64,000 bases of DNA from the NCBI GenBank assembly GCA_020635535.1, contig JACJZP010000012.1, positions 1-64,000 on the forward strand, in the 5' to 3' direction. This stretch comes from Flavobacteriales bacterium (GTDB taxonomy: Bacteria > Bacteroidota > Bacteroidia > UBA10329). Positions 18,629 to 26,763 of this stretch are shown here, in pieces. Each line of letters opens with the position of its first letter. Positions within the stretch are counted from its first letter, which is position 1. Under the pieces are notes generated by a model, which made no database searches, had not been told where the DNA came from, and saw nothing but the letters and a program-made list of their open reading frames with translations. Made by a program: the position numbers and the translations under genes.

Positions 18629-19546
18629 ATGAAGGTTCTCGTACTCTATTATTCTCAGACCGGGCAGTTGAAAGACATTGCCAACAACTGTCTTTCGCCT
18701 TTGGTGAATGATGATTCTGTAGACGTAAATTTTGTGAAAGTGGAAACAGAGCATCAATTTCCTTTTCCTTGGACCAGGCTCACTTTTTTCAACGCGTTTC
18801 CAGAATCTGTTTTCGGAATTCCGTTCAAACTTAAACCGATTCAAGTTGATGAATCGAAAGATTACGACCTCATCATTTTGGCGTACACCGTTTGGTATCT
18901 GAATCCGAGTATTCCGATCTCCAGTTTACTTCAGAACGAAGAGGCAAAACGGATTTTCAACGGAAAGAAAGTGGTCACACTCATTGGTTCGCGCAACATG
19001 TGGGTGTTGGCGCAAGAACGTGTTAAGCGCCATCTGAAGGAGCTGAAAGCTGACCTAATTGGCAATATCGTCCTTATCGACCGCAACAAGAATCTCGTTA
19101 GCATCATCACCATTATAAGATGGATGTTTTACGGGAAGAAAGATCCGTTCTGGGGTTTCCCTCGGGCGGGAATTATTCAAGAAGATATTGAGTCGAGCAA
19201 CCGTTTCGGAGAAGTTCTATTGAACCGACTGAAGCAGAACAACCTTTCTGACATGCAGGAAGAATTGAATGCAAAAGGTGCTGTAGAGATCAATCCATCA
19301 TTGGTGATTCTTGAGAAGCGCGCTACCAAGCTATTTCACATGTACGGCAACTTCCTCATCAAAAAAGGAGGGTTTTTCGATAAAGAGAGGTTGGGTCGGG
19401 TTGGCTTGCTTTCGTACCTGTTACCGATCGGTGCATTCATTCTTTCTCCGATAACAACTTTGTCATCTTTCTTGATTTCGGTCATTAAACGAAAGGAATT
19501 GGCTGCCGAGATTCGCTACTTCAAACAGAATTCGCTGCGCGAGTGA
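18629..19546 (+). CDS. darA: DarA, dialkylresorcinol-forming enzyme (flavodoxin-like)
   Basis: 305 residues. The N-terminus MKVLVLYYSQTGQLKDIA is a flavodoxin-type fold start with the SQTGQ phosphate-binding loop. LIILAYTVWYLNPSIPI and GSRNMWVLAQERVKRHL follow, and the C-terminal part is hydrophobic. This matches the family annotated as the dialkylresorcinol condensing enzyme DarA. In published work on the dar system, DarB makes a cyclohexanedione by head-to-head condensation and DarA aromatises it to the resorcinol. The next gene is darB, which fixes the assignment. The product would feed flexirubin-type pigment or a free dialkylresorcinol. The octamer cluster directly upstream may control it. 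Confidence 0.82.
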   Translation: MKVLVLYYSQTGQLKDIANNCLSPLVNDDSVDVNFVKVETEHQFPFPWTRLTFFNAFPESVFGIPFKLKPIQVDESKDYDLIILAYTVWYLNPSIPISSLLQNEEAKRIFNGKKVVTLIGSRNMWVLAQERVKRHLKELKADLIGNIVLIDRNKNLVSIITIIRWMFYGKKDPFWGFPRAGIIQEDIESSNRFGEVLLNRLKQNNLSDMQEELNAKGAVEINPSLVILEKRATKLFHMYGNFLIKKGGFFDKERLGRVGLLSYLLPIGAFILSPITTLSSFLISVIKRKELAAEIRYFKQNSLRE

Positions 19547-19634
19547 ACAATTCTACGGGAAACTACTTATTTGAAATTGTGGTATGCAAGCATACCTTTG
19601 CGCGGCTTATAGCCGACCCATCTAGAAAGCGAAG

Positions 19635-20759
19635 TTGAAGGAAGTTTATATCACAGGTTTAGCAAAGTTTCTGCCGAATGAACCCATTTCGAATGATGAA
19701 ATGGAGTCGGTTCTTGGAATGATCGGTGGGAAACCATCTCGGGCAAGAAGAATTGTGCTCAGAAACAACGGGATTCAAACCCGTTACTATTCACTCAGAC
19801 CAAACGGAACACTCAGTCATTCTAACGCAGAGTTGGTGGTTGAATCCATCAAGGCATTAGGCGTTGATCTGAATGAAGTGGATGTGCTTGCATGCGGTAC
19901 TTCTGCGGCAGACCAAGCCTTACCATCACACACAGCCATGGTTCATGGTTTGTTGGATGCCGAGATGGAAATCGTATCGCCAAGCGGAGCCTGTTGTTCT
20001 GGAATCCATGCCATGAAGTACGCTTACCTGAGCATTAAGGCTGGCGAAGCGCAGAAAGCCATTACCTGCGGTTCTGAGTTGATCTCTCCAATGATGATGG
20101 CCCGCAATTTTGAGGCAGAATCGCGTTCTGAATCGGAGTTGGAAAGCAATCCGTTCATTGGCTTTGAGAAGGATTTCTTGCGTTGGATGCTTTCTGATGG
20201 TTCGGGCGCAGCCCTGTTGCAAGACAAACCGAACGATTCGGGACTTTCGTTGAAAGTAGAATGGATAGAAAGCCGTTCGTACGCGCATCAGTATGAAACG
20301 TGCATGTATTCTTCGGCAGATAAGAATGAAGACGGCTCAGTAAAAAGCTGGAAAGAATTTGAACCTGAGGAATGGCTTGACCACAGCGTTTTTGCCATGA
20401 AACAGGACGTCAAATTGCTGAGCAGTACGATTGTTCCATTAGGCGGAAAGTACCTGACTGAAATCGCGAAGCGCAGAAACCTGGATGTTTCTTCGGTTGA
20501 CTATTTCCTGCCGCATCTTTCGTCTAATTTCTTCCGTCAGCAGGTTTATGACCAGCTGAAATCAGATGGAATGGAAATCACCGAAGACAAGTGGTTTACA
20601 AACCTCGTGGAGGTTGGAAATGTTGGTTCAGCTTCCATATATATAATGTTGGAAGAGCTCTTCAATTCGGGCAAACTGAAGAAAGGTCAGCAGATTCTGT
20701 TGATGGTTCCAGAAAGCGCCCGTTTCTCGTACGCGTACGCACTTCTTACTGTTTGCTAA
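19635..20759 (+). CDS. darB: DarB, KAS III-like ketosynthase
   Basis: 374 residues of the FabH/KAS III thiolase fold. The catalytic Cys is in SGACCSGIHA (C121 by alignment with the FabH ACAGF motif). The His lies in YFLPHLSSNF (near residue 295) and the Asn in VGNVGSAS (near residue 327), so the Cys-His-Asn triad is complete. The N-terminal half also carries ALPSHTAMVHGLL. DarB-type enzymes join two acyl/beta-ketoacyl chains head to head to make the 1,3-cyclohexanedione precursor of dialkylresorcinols. It lies 88 bases after darA and 3 bases before the dehydratase gene. A plain FabH role in fatty acid initiation is the alternative, but the darA neighbour argues against it. Confidence 0.86.
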   Translation: MKEVYITGLAKFLPNEPISNDEMESVLGMIGGKPSRARRIVLRNNGIQTRYYSLRPNGTLSHSNAELVVESIKALGVDLNEVDVLACGTSAADQALPSHTAMVHGLLDAEMEIVSPSGACCSGIHAMKYAYLSIKAGEAQKAITCGSELISPMMMARNFEAESRSESELESNPFIGFEKDFLRWMLSDGSGAALLQDKPNDSGLSLKVEWIESRSYAHQYETCMYSSADKNEDGSVKSWKEFEPEEWLDHSVFAMKQDVKLLSSTIVPLGGKYLTEIAKRRNLDVSSVDYFLPHLSSNFFRQQVYDQLKSDGMEITEDKWFTNLVEVGNVGSASIYIMLEELFNSGKLKKGQQILLMVPESARFSYAYALLTVC

Positions 20760-20762
20760 AAC

Positions 20763-21209
20763 ATGCTGGTTAGCCGCGAAGATGTACTGAAATTCATCCC
20801 GCAGCGCGAACCTATCGTGGTTGTTCATGGTCTACTTGAGCATTCCGAAAACGCATCTGTTTCTGAGTTTCACGTGGAGGAAAATCATCTTTTTGTACGT
20901 GATGGAAAGTTTCTTCCTTCCGGTTTGATGGAGAATATTGCACAAACATCGGCTTTGCGGTCTGGCTTTCATTTCTCGCAGCAGATGCAAGAAGGTGGCG
21001 AGCAGAAAGAACCGCCTATCGGATTTATCGGAGCGCTGAAAAACTTCGTGGTTTCTGATCTTCCATCGGTTGGTTCTGTGCTCAAAACCAAAGTCACAGT
21101 GCTACACGAGGTAATGGGTATGCAAGTGGTAGAAGCCGAAGTGCAGTGCGGTAAAAACGTCATCGCATCTTGCGAAATGAAAATTTTTCTAAGCCAAGAA
21201 TCCGCATAA
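20763..21209 (+). CDS. Hotdog-fold 3-hydroxyacyl-ACP dehydratase-like protein
   Basis: 148 residues. The central helix region FLPSGLMENIAQTSAL matches the FabZ pattern FPG..MiEa.AQ. By position H42 and E57 could be the catalytic His and Glu, although the usual HFP is replaced by HLF. The start FIPQREPIVVV resembles the LPHR-P-F opening of FabZ. It should dehydrate a beta-hydroxyacyl-ACP intermediate during synthesis of an unsaturated (aryl-polyene-like) or lipid chain for the DarB product. It starts 3 bases after darB and so is co-transcribed with it. The missing HFP means a non-catalytic or specialised hotdog protein cannot be ruled out. Confidence 0.75.
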   Translation: MLVSREDVLKFIPQREPIVVVHGLLEHSENASVSEFHVEENHLFVRDGKFLPSGLMENIAQTSALRSGFHFSQQMQEGGEQKEPPIGFIGALKNFVVSDLPSVGSVLKTKVTVLHEVMGMQVVEAEVQCGKNVIASCEMKIFLSQESA

Positions 21210-21210
21210 C

Positions 21211-21245
21211 TCCCCTCCTAGAAAGGAGGGGTCGGGGGAGGTCGG
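21211..21245 (+). repeat. Intergenic GC-rich repeat, copy 1
   Basis: A 35-base sequence starting TCCCCTCCTAGAAAGGAGGG has an internal hairpin (CCCTCCT/AGGAGGG) and a tail ending GGGGAGGTCGG. It matches copy 2 at 22381-22415 in the same orientation at 31 of 35 positions. It begins two bases after the dehydratase stop. I recall similar sequences as scattered intergenic repeats in Bacteroidota genomes. Confidence 0.75.
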
Positions 21246-21307
21246 TATGATTAAAAATAATTGAACAAATTCGCGACAGATTCCTTAAAGCATTTTAAAA
21301 CCAAGCC

Positions 21308-21577
21308 ATGTCACAAGAGCTGATTGAAAAACTGAAAGTGCAGATCATTGAAACGCTGAACTTGGAAGACCTTGAGCCTTCTGATATTGATGCCAACGAC
21401 CCACTTTTCGGTGATGATGGTATTGGGCTTGATTCAATTGATGCCTTGGAGCTCATCGTTCTGATGAATAAGGAATACAACATTCAGATTGCTGACCCAG
21501 AAGAGGGTAAAAACGTTTTCTATTCCATTCAGACAATGGCCAGTTACATTCAGGCCAATTCTTTATTCCCATCTTGA
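21308..21577 (+). CDS. Acyl carrier protein
   Basis: 89 residues with the phosphopantetheine attachment motif GLDSIDALEL (S43), surrounded by the usual acidic four-helix pattern. Like DarC or the ACPs of aryl-polyene/flexirubin clusters it is a dedicated carrier, and it is more acidic and longer at the C-terminus than the housekeeping AcpP. It follows the dehydratase with a repeat element in the 98-base gap and ends the plus-strand lipid group. The carrier would present acyl chains to DarB or the dehydratase. Confidence 0.88.
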   Translation: MSQELIEKLKVQIIETLNLEDLEPSDIDANDPLFGDDGIGLDSIDALELIVLMNKEYNIQIADPEEGKNVFYSIQTMASYIQANSLFPS

Positions 21578-21594
21578 GATGGGTTAGGGATGTG

Positions 21595-22311
21595 TCAATT
21601 CCTCGCCTCAATAAACCGCGTCAGGTCGTCCTTGTAGCTTTTGAAGGTGAATGAATTCACCACGCGGTAGTAGTTCTGCGTATCAATGCAGTAATCGAAC
21701 GCGTACTTCGCTACCGCCAATTTCGAATCATCATAGGTTAGAACGCTAAGTATCTCTACGATCTGATCGGCACGGAAACACTGCTTTGACTTGATCATCA
21801 TTTGCGCCTGTTTCTCCATCGAATCTTTGAACGTGGCAGATTTAACCAGCGATTTGATTTCGTTCATGTCCTGAGCAGAAACTTCGCAAACAGGTTCTGG
21901 CAACGGAACAGGTTGTGGTTGTGGCAGCGGTTGTGGTATAGGAACCAATTCAACGGCCATGTTGCCAACCACAAGATCATGCAAGCGGAATGCGCTGCTG
22001 AAAAGCTGAAACGAATCATATACATCGTAAAAATTCTGCGGGTCGGTTATACGCGGATAGCTGGCATATGCAAAGTCAATTCTGTAAGCATCCTGACCTA
22101 GAATCTGGCAAACCTGATAAACCTGGGCGCTGCTTAAACAGAATGGCTCAAACTGCTGCATGGCCGTTCGGAAACGGGCTGCTTCCTGCGGTAAACTCCT
22201 CAACTGTTGCAGCTGACTTTGAAACGCACGTGGATTCATCGGTCCGCGGCAATTCTGTGCGGTCAGATTTAAGGAGAAAATGAAAAGTGAAAGAAGAAAA
22301 ACGTATCTCAT
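21595..22311 (-). CDS. DUF4476 protein with two repeat domains
   Basis: 238 residues with a signal peptide (ending NLTAQ). Two related helical domains flank a Pro/Gln/Leu linker (PQPLPQPQPVPLPEP). Domain 1 is near residues 20-120, and domain 2 (CEVSAQDMNEIKSLVKSATF to DLTRFIEARN) is near 145-238. Domain 2 matches DUF4476, a family found at the C-terminus of secreted Bacteroidota proteins. A PCLS/QCF-type cysteine lies near the middle of each. The function of DUF4476 is unknown. It converges on the acyl carrier protein gene and is probably unrelated to it. Confidence 0.8.
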   Translation of the reverse strand: MRYVFLLSLFIFSLNLTAQNCRGPMNPRAFQSQLQQLRSLPQEAARFRTAMQQFEPFCLSSAQVYQVCQILGQDAYRIDFAYASYPRITDPQNFYDVYDSFQLFSSAFRLHDLVVGNMAVELVPIPQPLPQPQPVPLPEPVCEVSAQDMNEIKSLVKSATFKDSMEKQAQMMIKSKQCFRADQIVEILSVLTYDDSKLAVAKYAFDYCIDTQNYYRVVNSFTFKSYKDDLTRFIEARN

Positions 22312-22380
22312 GGTTAGTTGACTAGCTGTTGAAATGTAGTGCCTTACTGGATTCGAAATTACTTTTTCCCGTCTTACAAT

Positions 22381-22415
22381 TCCCCTCCTTGAAAGGAGGG
22401 GTTAGGGGAGGTCAG
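22381..22415 (+). repeat. Intergenic GC-rich repeat, copy 2
   Basis: A 35-base copy starting TCCCCTCCTTGAAAGGAGGG and ending GGTCAG, with four differences from copy 1 at 21211. Its last bases supply the TGA stop of the DMT transporter gene at 22412. The internal hairpin may also act as a transcription end for that gene. Confidence 0.75.
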
Positions 22416-23254
22416 AGCTTCACAAGAATTATCCCAAGCATCACAAACACGACACCGATCAGGCGGGTTTTACTGAAATCCTCTTTGAGAAGTGCATAAC
22501 CAGCAATGGCCCCGAAAACCACAGAAGCTTCTCGCACCGCAACAATTCTGCTCACAGGCGCAATCTGCATCACATACAAGATGATGAGGTAGCTGCTGGT
22601 GGCAATTATGCTAATGGAAACGGTCGGTTTCATCAATGTCCTCAACGTCAGTCGCATTTCGGTCATTCTACTTTTAATTACGTAAGGCAAGAACATCAAG
22701 GTTGAAATTACTTGCGAAGCCGCCAGAACAGGAATCGGATGGATTTCCGCCACCAGCATCTTATCCATAATGGTGTAACTCATTATCAGCGAACCGCAGA
22801 CAAGCGCCAAAAAGATTCCCTTCGGTGATGTTGCTTTTCGGTTTCTTCGATAGGAAAGAATCGCAATTCCAGAAACCACCATCGCAACGCCAGATGCGGA
22901 ACTTGTTGTGACCACTTCATGTAGAATAACCAATGAAAGCACCACCGCTCCAGCAATACCGCTTCCGCGAACAATCGGATAAAGCGTGCTGATGTCGCCA
23001 TTCTTGTAGGTGAATGTCAGCACGAATCCATAAACCGCATGAAACACGCCTGTGGCGATGAGAAGGACGATAAGGTTTGGATTCAATTCTACTTCCCGCA
23101 AATGCGGAATGGCCAGTAGGCTCGTAATAATCGAACTGATACAGAACGAAAGGTAAATGATGCTGTAATTGCCCGCGTGTTTCTTGGCGATGAAGTTCCA
23201 TGATGCGTGCAGCAGCGCGCTCGAAAGCACCAGAAGGAACGTTAATGTCGACAC
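22412..23254 (-). CDS. EamA/DMT family transporter
   Basis: 280 residues with ten hydrophobic segments arranged as two five-helix halves, typical of drug/metabolite transporters with paired EamA domains. Recognisable pieces include LLHASWNFIAKKHAGNY near the N-terminus, GSGIAGAVVLSLVILHE at the end of half one, and VREASVVFGAIAGYALLKEDF in half two. It acts in the inner membrane; the substrate is unknown. The start codon is GTG at 23254. The stop codon lies inside a repeat element, so the original C-terminus may have been trimmed by repeat insertion (inference). Confidence 0.85.
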   Translation of the reverse strand: MSTLTFLLVLSSALLHASWNFIAKKHAGNYSIIYLSFCISSIITSLLAIPHLREVELNPNLIVLLIATGVFHAVYGFVLTFTYKNGDISTLYPIVRGSGIAGAVVLSLVILHEVVTTSSASGVAMVVSGIAILSYRRNRKATSPKGIFLALVCGSLIMSYTIMDKMLVAEIHPIPVLAASQVISTLMFLPYVIKSRMTEMRLTLRTLMKPTVSISIIATSSYLIILYVMQIAPVSRIVAVREASVVFGAIAGYALLKEDFSKTRLIGVVFVMLGIILVKL

Positions 23255-23402
23255 GCTACAAAGGACGTGAAACGGGGTTTCTTACCATCATTTGTAAGGG
23301 AAACTTGCGAACACGTTTTTCATTTCTCCTTTTTCGTTTTTCTACTGCGATCCATTCGTAATTCGCATATTCGTAGCCCATTTGTAATTAGTAACCGACA
23401 CC

Positions 23403-24374
23403 ATGAAAGGACCGATCTCCAAATTTGCCGAAGAACATTTCCGACACTTTAACGCTGCTGCGCTGATGGATGCCGCCAAAGGCTATGAAACCCATCTGGC
23501 CGAAGGTGGTAAGATGATGATCACGCTTGCTGGCGCAATGAGTACAGCTGAGTTGGGACGTTCATTGGCCGAGATCATTCGACAAGGAAAGGTCGACATC
23601 ATTTCGTGCACTGGAGCCAATTTGGAAGAGGATCTGATGAACCTTGTGGCACACGATCATTACAAGCGCGTACCGCATTACAGAGACCTTTCTCCGAAGG
23701 ACGAATGGGAGCTTTTGGAAAACGGATTTAATAGAGTTACAGATACGTGTATCCCTGAAGAAGAGGCATTTCGTAGGTTGCAGAAACACATTTATAAAGT
23801 GTGGAAAGATGCACAAGATGCTGGAGAACGCTACCTGCCGCACGAGTATATGTACAAGATTCTTTTGAACGGAGACCTAGAGCAGTACTACCAGATAGAC
23901 CCAAAGAATTCTTGGATGTTGGCGGCAGCGGAAAAGAACTTGCCGATTGTTTGTCCAGGATGGGAAGACAGCACCATGGGAAACATCTTCGCTTCGTACT
24001 GTTACAAAGGAGAGTTGAATCCATCCACGATGAAATCGGGCATTGAATACATGACGTATCTGTCTGATTGGTACATCAAGAATTCAGGCGGAAAAGGAGT
24101 TGGATTCTTCCAAATTGGCGGTGGAATTGCTGGAGATTTCCCGATCTGTGTGGTGCCAATGTTGTATCAGGATCTTGAAATGACCGACATTCCATTCTGG
24201 AGTTATTTCTGCCAGATTTCGGATAGCACAACCAGCTACGGGTCTTATTCTGGTGCTGTTCCAAATGAGAAGATTACTTGGGGAAAGCTCGACATCGACA
24301 CACCAAAATTCATTGTAGAAAGTGACGCCACCATTGTGGCTCCGCTCATTTTCGCTTGGCTGCTCGACTGGTAA
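23403..24374 (+). CDS. Deoxyhypusine synthase-like enzyme
   Basis: 323 residues homologous to eukaryotic/archaeal deoxyhypusine synthase. The NAD-binding start MITLAGAMSTAELGRSLAE, TGANLEEDLM and the PNEKITWGK motif are all present. The Lys of WGK (about K295) aligns with the catalytic Lys that forms the aminobutyl-enzyme intermediate. Bacteria lack eIF5A, so the real acceptor is probably another amine (as in homospermidine-type synthesis) or an unknown protein. The reaction expected is NAD-dependent transfer of the aminobutyl group of spermidine or a relative. No polyamine gene adjoins it, and it is flanked by a divergent DMT transporter. Fold and catalytic Lys are clear; the substrate is not. 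Confidence 0.87.
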   Translation: MKGPISKFAEEHFRHFNAAALMDAAKGYETHLAEGGKMMITLAGAMSTAELGRSLAEIIRQGKVDIISCTGANLEEDLMNLVAHDHYKRVPHYRDLSPKDEWELLENGFNRVTDTCIPEEEAFRRLQKHIYKVWKDAQDAGERYLPHEYMYKILLNGDLEQYYQIDPKNSWMLAAAEKNLPIVCPGWEDSTMGNIFASYCYKGELNPSTMKSGIEYMTYLSDWYIKNSGGKGVGFFQIGGGIAGDFPICVVPMLYQDLEMTDIPFWSYFCQISDSTTSYGSYSGAVPNEKITWGKLDIDTPKFIVESDATIVAPLIFAWLLDW

Positions 24375-24450
24375 GCCCAAAGAATTACGTGTTTTTCGTA
24401 TTCGGCTGAACCATCAGATCGATTAACTTCATGCCGCTTCAACCCCGGGC

Positions 24451-25608
24451 ATGAAATACATTTTTACACTTCCCATTTTTCTGATTCTTGGATTGAGCAT
24501 TTCAGTTGCTCAAGACAACATGGGAATTGGCACGCTCAATCCAGACCCTTCGGCCATTTTGGAAGTTCAAAGCACCAATAAAGGCGTACTCCTTCCTAGG
24601 CTCACATCGGCACAGAAAAACGGGATTCCAAACCCAGCACAGGGACTTTTCATTTTTGATACCGATACGGAATCGTTCTGGTATTACGATGGTACGCAAT
24701 GGGTGGAGGCGCTCGGGCCACAAGGTCCAACAGGTCCTCAAGGGCCGCAAGGTCCACAAGGGATTCAAGGCCCAACAGGTCCACCCGGAGCAGATTCATT
24801 TGTACCTGGCCCAACCGGCCCTCAAGGCCCTCAAGGACCACAGGGTCCGCAGGGAATAACAGGCCCCACAGGAGCAATCGGTCCAACTGGTCTACAAGGG
24901 TTGCAAGGCCCGCAAGGCCCAACAGGAGTTCAGGGAATTCAGGGTCCAACTGGCCCTCAAGGAATCCAAGGCCCAACGGGTCCGCAAGGTCCAATAGGTC
25001 CAACAGGTCCTCAAGGTGTTCAGGGTCCCCAAGGGGTTACAGGTCCTCAAGGAATTCAAGGTCCAACGGGTCCATCAGGTTCTGCCAGCTATAATTTGAC
25101 TTTCACATCCAACCCCAACGGAACATATAGTCTTACGGATGATGGTGGAACCCTTACAACTACCGGAGGCTCTTGGCTAACAACGGGAAATTCAGGTACA
25201 AATCCAGCAACAAACTTTGTTGGCACCACAGATAATCAGGCGCTTGCCATTAGAACCAACAATACGGAGAAGATGCGGGTGTTGGCCAATGGCGATGTTT
25301 GGGTAGATGGCTCCAAACCCATTCTGGTAAGGCGTTTTTTCTGCAACGGATGCGATAGTCCTAATCGGAATACCGGTGTTTCAACGGCAGACTATGTGGC
25401 ATTCATTGGTGGATTTTACCCCACTTCGAATAATGATGCGGAGAGTACCCGAGCAAGGATGTATGCGAATGGAGGTACATGGTGGTTTAAAGGAGATACG
25501 GAAGGCCCGAGTGGAGAAGATTGGAGCGTTGATATTGTATTCATCAAATTGGAAATGGTGGATGACCAACGGCCAGCGAGTTCTAACGGTGGAGGTACAG
25601 GATTTTAA
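24451..25608 (+). CDS. Collagen-like surface protein 1
   Basis: 385 residues. A signal peptide (ending SVAQ) precedes a head with MGIGTLNPDPSAILEVQS and FWYYDGTQWVEALGPQG, a domain shared by all collagen-like proteins of this operon. Residues of about 88-205 are some 40 Gly-X-Y triplets rich in GPTGPQ with one break (ADSF). The C-terminal domain has RxNNTEKMRVLANGDVWVDG, a CNGCDSPNRNTG motif and a Gly-rich end (SSNGGGTGF). Collagen triplets imply a trimeric fibre. No T9SS sorting domain is visible, so surface anchoring may depend on the operon partners. Its stop overlaps the start of the next gene (TAATG). Confidence 0.8.
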   Translation: MKYIFTLPIFLILGLSISVAQDNMGIGTLNPDPSAILEVQSTNKGVLLPRLTSAQKNGIPNPAQGLFIFDTDTESFWYYDGTQWVEALGPQGPTGPQGPQGPQGIQGPTGPPGADSFVPGPTGPQGPQGPQGPQGITGPTGAIGPTGLQGLQGPQGPTGVQGIQGPTGPQGIQGPTGPQGPIGPTGPQGVQGPQGVTGPQGIQGPTGPSGSASYNLTFTSNPNGTYSLTDDGGTLTTTGGSWLTTGNSGTNPATNFVGTTDNQALAIRTNNTEKMRVLANGDVWVDGSKPILVRRFFCNGCDSPNRNTGVSTADYVAFIGGFYPTSNNDAESTRARMYANGGTWWFKGDTEGPSGEDWSVDIVFIKLEMVDDQRPASSNGGGTGF

Positions 25609-26762
25609 TGAGAGGCACTGGTTTCATATCGCTGTTTCTCAGTTTTTCGCTGCACCTTATGGCGCAACAACGGGTAGGTGTTGGAACACTCAATCCAGAT
25701 CCTTCTGCTCAACTTGAGCTGAACGCACAGAATAAGGGCGTTCTTATTCCTAGAATGACCAGCGCGCAACGCCAGATGATTCCAAATCCAACCAACGGGC
25801 TTCTGGTATTTGATGTAACCACTGTTGGATTCTGGTACTTTGATGGCGTTCAGTGGGTTCAACCTTTTGGTCCGGTTGGTGCACAAGGTCCTGTTGGACC
25901 AACTGGAATACAGGGGCCAACAGGTGCTCAAGGCCCCACGGGTCAACCGTCCAACATTATTGGGGCACAAGGAGTGGTAGGAATAACCGGGGCGCAGGGA
26001 CCTCAAGGACCAATTGGCCCGCAAGGGCCGCAGGGAGCTCAGGGAATTGTTGGTATTACTGGTATTACTGGTCCGCAGGGATTGGCGGGGCCAACAGGCG
26101 TGCAAGGAATTCCTGGAACCCTTGGCCCAACAGGTCCGATCGGAAATACGGGGCCGCAAGGTGTGGTTGGAATTATAGGGATCAATGGTTCGCAGGGAAC
26201 ACAAGGCATTTTAGGCCCAACCGGCCCAATGGGCCCACCCAGCTTCAATACAGCAATCGCCATAAATAGCAATGGGTTGATGTCCGTCACCGACCCTCAA
26301 TCAACCCTTAATGCACAACAGGCCGGTTGGATGACAACTGGTAATGGCGGAACCAATTCCACCAATAACTTCATTGGAACAACCGATGCGCAGGATTTGA
26401 ATATCAAGACCAATAATTCCGAGCGGATGCGCGTGCTTTCCAACGGGGATATTTGGGTAGATGGAAGCAAACCGTTCTTGCTGAAACGATACTATTGCAA
26501 CAACTGCGACAATCCAAACAGGAATACTGGCATGTCAACCACGGACTATATTGCGTGGGTAGCCGGGTTTTATCCAACAGCAAACGAACGCTCAGAATCA
26601 ACCCGTGCGCGGATGTACAGCAATGGTGGAACATGGTGGTTTAAAGGAGATAACGAAGGAGCCGATACGGAAGACTGGAGTGTTGATGTATTATTTGTGA
26701 AGGTTGAAATGACGGATGATCAGCGTCCAGGTAGTTCAAATGGGGGTGGAACAGGATTTTAG
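25608..26762 (+). CDS. Collagen-like surface protein 2, paralogue of protein 1
   Basis: 384 residues of the same plan as the preceding gene: signal peptide, VGVGTLNPDPSAQLELNA head, collagen triplets (about residues 88-210, more irregular, with GITGITGPQ and GVVGIIGING), and a near-identical C-terminal domain (CNNCDNPNRNTG, ARMYSNGGTWWFKGD, SSNGGGTGF). The two C-terminal domains are far more alike than the triplet regions, so the head is under selection while the stalk length drifts. Conserved CxxC-D cysteines may crosslink trimers or bind metal. ATG overlaps the previous stop, and only one base separates its stop from the next start. Heterotrimers with protein 1 are conceivable but not shown. 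Confidence 0.8.
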   Translation: MRGTGFISLFLSFSLHLMAQQRVGVGTLNPDPSAQLELNAQNKGVLIPRMTSAQRQMIPNPTNGLLVFDVTTVGFWYFDGVQWVQPFGPVGAQGPVGPTGIQGPTGAQGPTGQPSNIIGAQGVVGITGAQGPQGPIGPQGPQGAQGIVGITGITGPQGLAGPTGVQGIPGTLGPTGPIGNTGPQGVVGIIGINGSQGTQGILGPTGPMGPPSFNTAIAINSNGLMSVTDPQSTLNAQQAGWMTTGNGGTNSTNNFIGTTDAQDLNIKTNNSERMRVLSNGDIWVDGSKPFLLKRYYCNNCDNPNRNTGMSTTDYIAWVAGFYPTANERSESTRARMYSNGGTWWFKGDNEGADTEDWSVDVLFVKVEMTDDQRPGSSNGGGTGF

Positions 26763-26763
26763 C

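Noticed and set aside
18252..18844. Open frames of 89 (plus) and 123 (minus) residues around the dar promoter region
   Set aside because: They run through a strong terminator, the octamer cluster or the start of darA, and have no domain-like pattern.
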